Below, piece after piece: positions 5,889-9,863 of a DNA stretch of 9,863 nt. The position numbers and the translations under genes were made by a program. This DNA comes from an archaeon (GTDB lineage Archaea > Hydrothermarchaeota > Hydrothermarchaeia > Hydrothermarchaeales > Hydrothermarchaeaceae), in the NCBI GenBank assembly GCA_018830205.1, contig JAHJSX010000012.1:1-9863 (forward strand), written 5' to 3'. The notes under the pieces are model-generated. The model saw nothing but the letters and a program-made list of their open reading frames with translations. It did no database searches and was not told the DNA's origin. Position 1 is the first letter of the stretch; every line of letters begins with the position of its first letter.

Positions 5889-6507
5889 TCAATCCTTGCC
5901 GCCATGCATCTTCCCACCTTTTTGTCTTATCAACCCATCCTTGTTTCGATGTGTCTGGTGGAATATCATCCCAGACAGGCTTACCGGGATAATTGATGGC
6001 AATGTCCCCATTTACATACTTTTTATTTGCGCCGTCCCACTTTGCCTGTTTGAATTGCATCGCATTTTTGTATCCCAATCTCATCAATGTCAACAGTCTA
6101 TTTCTCCCACCTCCTATGGCCAAACATTTTGCTTCTGGGAGATAATGGATTCGGACGGGGCCCTCTTTGACAAATTCTGAAATATATTTTCTTTCATATA
6201 AACGAAACTTCGTAATCCAGGAAATTTTTCCATCTGATTTCTCAAAATCCCACTTCAAAGAACCAAGATCGGTAATTTCATCACTGCCATGTTGATCGAG
6301 ATGCTGCCCCATTGGGAAAAGGGTTACTTCCTTCCCCTCTGTCGTAAACTTAAACACGTCACTTCCAGGCAATCCGCTTTTTAGGGCAAGGGCTTTAAAC
6401 AAATTGTATTCGGGATACTTTTTATTGCAATACGCTCCGTGAATAATTCTGAAAAGGTATCCGATTTTTAGTTTTTCAATAATAATGTTGAATGGTTTCA
6501 AGTTCAT
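5848..6507 (-). CDS. Hypothetical protein, last gene of the glucosylglycerate operon
   Basis: A 219-residue soluble protein with no signal peptide or membrane segment; the family is not recognised with confidence. The middle (about residues 115-145) reads VRIHYLPEAKCLAIGGGRNR followed by LLTLMRLGYKNAMQF. The pattern of a hydrophobic strand, G-x-x-R-N-R-L-x-x-L and L-G-Y resembles the ParB/sulfiredoxin-like nucleotide-binding patch (G-x-[HN]-R then helix and x-x-G). That is a weak, motif-level resemblance. The C-terminal third is rich in Trp (VWDD, QGWVDK, RWEDAW). The ATG at 6507 has AGGTG 7 nt before it, overlapping the TAG of the adenylate kinase-like gene, so the gene is probably co-translated with it; the gap is only 10 nt. 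A role tied to nucleotides or to the operon's sugar phosphates is possible, but not shown. Confidence 0.7.
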   Translation of the reverse strand: MNLKPFNIIIEKLKIGYLFRIIHGAYCNKKYPEYNLFKALALKSGLPGSDVFKFTTEGKEVTLFPMGQHLDQHGSDEITDLGSLKWDFEKSDGKISWITKFRLYERKYISEFVKEGPVRIHYLPEAKCLAIGGGRNRLLTLMRLGYKNAMQFKQAKWDGANKKYVNGDIAINYPGKPVWDDIPPDTSKQGWVDKTKRWEDAWRQGLRLTMEDVYKAIFK

Positions 6508-6514
6508 AGAAAAG

Positions 6515-6519
6515 CACCT
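6515..6519 (-). promoter_or_regulatory. Shine-Dalgarno site for the 6507 start
   Basis: The minus strand reads AGGTG, 7 nt before the ATG at 6505-6507. It overlaps the TAG stop of the upstream adenylate kinase-like gene (TAGGTG). It fixes the start of the hypothetical protein. Confidence 0.55.
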
Positions 6520-7312
6520 ACGTAAATTTTTCTGCCAGTAATTTATAAAGTCTCTTCCTCATTCCTTCAAAATTCAGCATTCTCGCTTTACCGCCCTTGT
6601 CAGTTTGTCCCCAATAGACCTCGCCTTTTAACTTCTTCAGATACGTATCGTCAATCTCCTCATCATCACTCACTGTAATCGGAAGCACTTCTACGATTCC
6701 CTTTGCTTCAAAATCTTGCAGAAAGGATTTTGTTTGTTCGTCGTAGAGCTTCAACCGATTTTCGATGGTTTCGGTATTATCATCGGCACGTCTAACGAGA
6801 CTACCGCCGCATTTATCACAGACACCTTCCACTTCAGGGGTATCGAAATCACTGTAGCCAGTGGCGCAATCTACACATGCTCGCCGATGGCCTTCGACAA
6901 CGCCATAGGCCAGAAACTTTCGAGGCACATCCAGATGGAGAACAAGATCAATGTCAACTTGAGAAAATAGGACCTCTGCCTGAGCTTTCGTTCGTGGGAA
7001 TCCATCCAAAACAAAGCCATTTTTCTGACACTCCTCCCGATTCAGATGTTCCATAACAATGTTAACAACGATCTCATCAGGAACGAGGTCGCCCCGTTTC
7101 ATAAATTCAAACGCTTTTTTGGATAATTCGGAATCGGGGTCATTGCGAACCTTTGCCCTCAAAGCGATTCCCGAAGCAACGTGAACCAGCCCCAGCGCCC
7201 TTAAATCCCTCGATCTGTTTCCCTTTCCGCAACCCGGAGGTCCAAAAAGGATAATCTTTTTTCCCCTTACCGCAGCTTTTAATTTTTCTAAATTTTCCAT
7301 AAATACAATCAT
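6518..7312 (-). CDS. Divergent adenylate kinase-like NMP kinase with zinc LID
   Basis: 264 residues of adenylate-kinase fold. The P-loop is GPPGCGKGNRSRDL (24-37). VPDEIVV (77-83) and VLDGFPRTKAQAE (101-113) are canonical, with Arg107 in the NMP-binding position. The LID has two Cys pairs, C146-x2-C149 and C165-x2-C168, as in zinc-binding adenylate kinases, then RRADDNTETIENRL with the catalytic arginine region. Departures from true Adk: the usual GKG-T is GKG-N, and the usual STGD-x-LR at the NMP site is ASGIALR (47-52). An arginine normally just before the LID is replaced in AYGVVEGHRR. An extra ~40 residues follow the expected C-terminus. It may therefore phosphorylate something other than AMP, or be a weak or regulatory paralogue. 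The ATG overlaps the stop of the phosphatase gene (ATGA); an ATG four codons later is an alternative start. Confidence 0.8.
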   Translation of the reverse strand: MIVFMENLEKLKAAVRGKKIILFGPPGCGKGNRSRDLRALGLVHVASGIALRAKVRNDPDSELSKKAFEFMKRGDLVPDEIVVNIVMEHLNREECQKNGFVLDGFPRTKAQAEVLFSQVDIDLVLHLDVPRKFLAYGVVEGHRRACVDCATGYSDFDTPEVEGVCDKCGGSLVRRADDNTETIENRLKLYDEQTKSFLQDFEAKGIVEVLPITVSDDEEIDDTYLKKLKGEVYWGQTDKGGKARMLNFEGMRKRLYKLLAEKFT

Positions 7313-8151
7313 CCCGGCAGTGTTTGAAGAAGGTCAAGCACAGCCTTATTCCAGCCTTCAGGATCCACTCCTCCCGCATATCGAAGTTGAGGCAATACAA
7401 CTTTTGTATCGTAACTTCCATCTTCAAGTTGAACTAAAATAGGAATATCTACAGCCGAAAGCAGTGGGAGATCATTGAGCCGATTCCCTAAACCGACACT
7501 CAGAATGTTCTGGTGCGATTTTTTAAACATATCAATTAAAATAGAAACTGCCTTTCCTTTATCACTGGACGTGATATGATAAAAGCGGTCTCCACGCGTA
7601 TATTGAAATTCGATGGCCGCTTCCACGCGAGTTGCGTTTTCGGGTTCCAAAATCAAAAAAGGCTCGTCATATTCCCGCTGTTTTGCCAGCGCTGCCTGAT
7701 CCAGTGTGAGATTGCATAAAGTGGCAATTTCTTCCACTGACATATCCGAAAAACCTTTTAAGGAGTTTCCTGTTTTTTTCTTCAAATCATTGAGCATTTT
7801 CACAAGTGTCCTGTAAGGGGTTCCCAATTCAATGACGAAATATCCCTCAGATATGTAATCATAGTCAAAGGTAAACGGAAAATATTCTTTTGGGACATAT
7901 ATCGCCCCTCCATTTTCTACGACAAAGGGATCAGAATTTTCAAGAAGATTTCGATAAAACTCTATCTCACTTCGGGTTTTGCTGGTACACAAAATGAGTG
8001 GAATCTCTTTTTCTTTAATAGACCTTAGCGCCGGCTCAGCCTTTTCAAAAGAATAATTTTTTCCATCTAGTAGTGTCCCATCTAGATCAGAAAATACGAT
8101 GGACGAGTTTGCGTCCATCTGTGCAATGCAGCGTTCATTTCCTTTGAACAT
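7309..8151 (-). CDS. gpgP: HAD phosphatase, glucosyl/mannosyl-3-phosphoglycerate phosphatase family
   Basis: Predicted to remove the phosphate from glucosyl-3-phosphoglycerate, giving glucosylglycerate, the second step after the synthase encoded just upstream. Numbering below is from a TTG at 8187 (292 residues). HAD motif I is FSDLDGTLLDG with nucleophile Asp34 and acid Asp36. Motif II is LILCTSKT (Thr68), followed by VVENGGAIYVP, typical of the MPGP subfamily. Motif III is the Lys of SSDKGKAV (210), and motif IV is GLGNRLNDLPLL (232-243), with Asn where Asp is usual at 235. Starts considered: TTG 8187 overlaps the synthase gene by 20 bp and puts motif I unusually late. ATG 8151 follows the synthase stop by 16 nt. 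ATG 8118 gives the most family-like N-terminus. None has a strong ribosome site; I chose 8151. Specificity for glucosyl rather than mannosyl substrate comes from its partner, not from its own sequence. Confidence 0.82.
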   Translation of the reverse strand: MFKGNERCIAQMDANSSIVFSDLDGTLLDGKNYSFEKAEPALRSIKEKEIPLILCTSKTRSEIEFYRNLLENSDPFVVENGGAIYVPKEYFPFTFDYDYISEGYFVIELGTPYRTLVKMLNDLKKKTGNSLKGFSDMSVEEIATLCNLTLDQAALAKQREYDEPFLILEPENATRVEAAIEFQYTRGDRFYHITSSDKGKAVSILIDMFKKSHQNILSVGLGNRLNDLPLLSAVDIPILVQLEDGSYDTKVVLPQLRYAGGVDPEGWNKAVLDLLQTLPG

Positions 8152-8167
8152 TTGTTCATCCGTGGCT

Positions 8168-9376
8168 TTAACGATTATCTTCTTCAACAGTCTTTTTCAG
8201 CATTTCAAAAAATTCCGGAAGAGTTGATGTTACCCGATTCCAATTAGGTATTTCAGGATGCCCCAAAGGGTCCTCCAAAAAGGAATCACTGCCAATGCGC
8301 AGTCCTTCTGCAAAGGTCTTTACGGCAAGACCTTCTTCATGTCGGTCAAACGGAAGATTGTTAATCATTGCATTATCATTGTATTTTTTGATAGTATCCT
8401 GAGCAATTATCAGATAAGTCGCCATCAATGTTTTGATAAGTTTATCAGAGAAAACGACGCCTTCGGAAGCCAAAGCGCGAAAGAACACCCGGGTTATATC
8501 AATAGACATTTTGAAAAGACCGCCTTCAGGATTGTCTTCTGAGAGGGGCTGGTGTTTGTGTTCATAGGAATCTATAAGACTCATCTGACAGACGCGCTTA
8601 GTCGAACATTTTTGGAAAACCTCAGTCAATACCCCTAAATCCAATCCCCAATCACCGCGAATCCTGTTGATCCGTGCTAATTCGCCAGTCATTGCAAATT
8701 CTCCTGCTAAAGGATAACGGAAACTATCCAGATAGACCAAAAGTGGCTCATATCCGATGGTTTTTTGCATTGCACGAATAAGGGGCGTTACAAAAAGTCG
8801 TGTAACTCGCCCATAAATTCGGTCATTTACTCGACTGTAATACCCCTTACAAAATTCGTAGCCGAGATTAGGGTTAGCTATGGGATAACAAAGCCGCGCC
8901 AAAATCCCTCGATTATAATTGACGATATCGCAATCGTGGATAGCAACCATATAACTTTCCCCCTCTGCCAACATGTAACCTAGAGCTATCCATACCGAAC
9001 GCCCCTTACCATCAGGACCAATATTAATATCGTGTTTTTCCAGCAATTGAAAAAGTTTTTCGATTTGTTCACCTTCATTCCAGATAATTCTGACCTTTTG
9101 TGGAAGTACACTAAAAAACTCCCTGGCATGTTGGAACTCTTTGGCATTGGCATCACTCAACGAGACAACGATTTGATGCAGATATTTGACCTCTTTTAAC
9201 TCCTCTACAATTCGTTTTAGACCTTCTCCTTCCAATTCCCTATAAAGTGCTGGCAGCACCAAAGTAATAGGTCTTACTGTGGAAAGCTGTTCCAATTCTT
9301 TCTCTAACTGTTCCAAACTGCTGGTGTGAAAACGGTGCAGCGTGGAAATAACTCCAGTTTGATGTAAATCGCTCAT
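8168..9376 (-). CDS. gpgS: Glucosyl-3-phosphoglycerate synthase (GpgS-like GT-A glycosyltransferase)
   Basis: Predicted to transfer glucose from an NDP-glucose to 3-phosphoglycerate, the committed step to glucosylglycerate, a compatible solute used in salt, heat or nitrogen stress. 402 residues, soluble. ITLVLPALYREL (37-48) is the first Rossmann-like strand of the GT-A fold, and GKGRSVWIALGYMLA (123-137) is the GpgS nucleotide/phosphate motif. AIHDCDIVNY (145-154) holds the D-x-D metal site (148-150), and GYEFCKGYYSRV with GRVTRLFVTPLIRA (189-202) is diagnostic of the GpgS group as I know it from Persephonella-type enzymes. DSFRYPLAGEFAM, GDWGLDLG (241-248) and YEHKHQ (271-276; metal-ligand His) complete the acceptor and metal sites. 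It does not resemble mannosyl-3-phosphoglycerate synthases (GT55). The ATG overlaps the stop of the upstream kinase-like gene (ATGA), and the phosphatase follows. The sugar donor (UDP-, ADP- or GDP-glucose) cannot be read from the sequence. Confidence 0.82.
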   Translation of the reverse strand: MSDLHQTGVISTLHRFHTSSLEQLEKELEQLSTVRPITLVLPALYRELEGEGLKRIVEELKEVKYLHQIVVSLSDANAKEFQHAREFFSVLPQKVRIIWNEGEQIEKLFQLLEKHDINIGPDGKGRSVWIALGYMLAEGESYMVAIHDCDIVNYNRGILARLCYPIANPNLGYEFCKGYYSRVNDRIYGRVTRLFVTPLIRAMQKTIGYEPLLVYLDSFRYPLAGEFAMTGELARINRIRGDWGLDLGVLTEVFQKCSTKRVCQMSLIDSYEHKHQPLSEDNPEGGLFKMSIDITRVFFRALASEGVVFSDKLIKTLMATYLIIAQDTIKKYNDNAMINNLPFDRHEEGLAVKTFAEGLRIGSDSFLEDPLGHPEIPNWNRVTSTLPEFFEMLKKTVEEDNR

Positions 9377-9863
9377 TGTTTTACCAATGAATAATCTTCC
9401 CCAATGATAAAATCCGCTTTCCCCTTTAATTGAGATACTGCTTGATGCTCTCTTTCCAGAACACCGAATCTGAACTCATCCATCACCTCTTTGCCCCGTT
9501 CGGCCTGATTCTTCTTCGTGTCATGATACGTCCTATCAATAAAAATATTGTAATCCCCTTCAATACTATTCGCATACAAACCCTCGACAATCAGGACGGG
9601 AACATTCTGAAAATTGACTACAAGTTTATGCTGGATAGAGGTTAAAATGTCGTAGATGGGAACAAGCGTTAGACCACCATCCTCTCTGAATTTCTTAACA
9701 ATATATGCCAACTCCTCCTGATCCATTTCAGAAAGGCCAACGGACTCTAAGTTGGTTTTCACACGGAGTTCATTTCTTTCCTTTCGGGGCAGAAGAAAAA
9801 AATCATCGACATGAAGGATGAATGATTTCAATTCGTAAGTAGACTTAAAAAGATTATCGCTGA
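9373..9863 (-). CDS. Uridine kinase-like P-loop kinase, 5' end outside window (partial)
   Basis: The frame stays open to the right edge (…SDNLFKSTYE before the TTG at 9831), so the apparent TTG start is an artefact and the P-loop lies outside the window. What remains is the C-terminal ~163 residues of the uridine kinase/phosphoribulokinase superfamily. HVDDFFLLPRKER is the conserved DDFY-type acid strand after Walker A. LVPIYDILTS is the P-x-YD substrate motif. VPVLIVEGLYAN is the I-x-EG Walker-B-like strand, and IFIDRTYHDTKKNQAERGKE is the lid with basic residues. It is the first operon gene seen and overlaps gpgS by ATGA. A plain uridine kinase role in a compatible-solute operon is unexpected. 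Since D-glycerate 3-kinases also belong to this superfamily, supply of the 3-phosphoglycerate acceptor is a thinkable role, but its motifs look more like uridine kinase. Confidence 0.75.
   Translation of the reverse strand, partial: SDNLFKSTYELKSFILHVDDFFLLPRKERNELRVKTNLESVGLSEMDQEELAYIVKKFREDGGLTLVPIYDILTSIQHKLVVNFQNVPVLIVEGLYANSIEGDYNIFIDRTYHDTKKNQAERGKEVMDEFRFGVLEREHQAVSQLKGKADFIIGEDYSLVKQ

Noticed and set aside
5542..6180. Plus-strand open frame with a strongly hydrophobic middle
   Set aside because: It starts inside the lipoprotein gene, and its second half is the complement of the 5848-6507 gene. The hydrophobic stretch is the complement of the Lys-rich minus frame, and there is no ribosome site.
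8168..8187. TTG at 8187 as the start of the phosphatase, overlapping gpgS by 20 bp
   Set aside because: No ribosome site, and it would place HAD motif I at residue 34, later than usual; the in-frame ATGs at 8151 or 8118 fit better.
8168..9376. Mannosyl-3-phosphoglycerate synthase (mpgS) as the identity of the glycosyltransferase
   Set aside because: The sequence lacks resemblance to GT55 enzymes as I know them and carries the GpgS-type GKGR, DCD and GRVTRLFVTPLIR blocks.
1..9863. CRISPR array, insertion sequence or integrase
   Set aside because: No regularly spaced repeats, no transposase or recombinase motifs, and no terminal inverted repeats were seen in the window.

Overview
The window looks like a piece of an archaeal chromosome. 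The evidence is an ATP-dependent archaeal/eukaryal-type DNA ligase, Thr/Pro-rich and N-glycosylation-sequon-rich secreted proteins, prepilin-like N-termini (FT-[LM]-D followed by a hydrophobic stretch), TATA-box promoters, and ribosome binding sites that are parts of GGAGGTGAT. I cannot name the lineage; an uncultured archaeon, possibly of a DPANN-type phylum, is a guess.

Left part (1-1845, minus strand): two tandem genes for membrane-anchored, probably glycosylated extracytoplasmic proteins of unknown function. They are coupled by an ATGA overlap, and the second runs off the window. A divergent control region follows (1855-2001), with a TATA element and a perfect 16-bp palindrome. Middle part (2002-5564, plus strand): DNA ligase overlaps a stand-alone RNase HIII-type nuclease by ATGA, a coherent pair for RNA removal and nick sealing. 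After that comes a lipoprotein with a transglutaminase-like Cys/His/acid domain. An identical 19-bp T-rich element sits just after the RNase HIII stop and again just after the lipoprotein stop.

Junction (5565-5847): no complete gene. It holds the second 19-bp element, a short inverted repeat, and on the minus strand a lysine-rich open frame with no start codon that may be a gene remnant.

Right part (5848-9863, minus strand): a tightly packed five-gene operon that looks more AT-rich by eye. In transcription order it encodes a uridine-kinase-like P-loop kinase (5' end outside the window), a glucosyl-3-phosphoglycerate synthase (GpgS-like), its HAD phosphatase partner (GpgP/MpgP-like), a divergent zinc-LID adenylate kinase-like protein, and an unknown protein. 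GpgS plus GpgP would make the compatible solute glucosylglycerate from NDP-glucose and 3-phosphoglycerate. The two nucleotide-kinase-like proteins and the unknown protein around this pair are the most unusual part of the window, and may be a transferred cassette.
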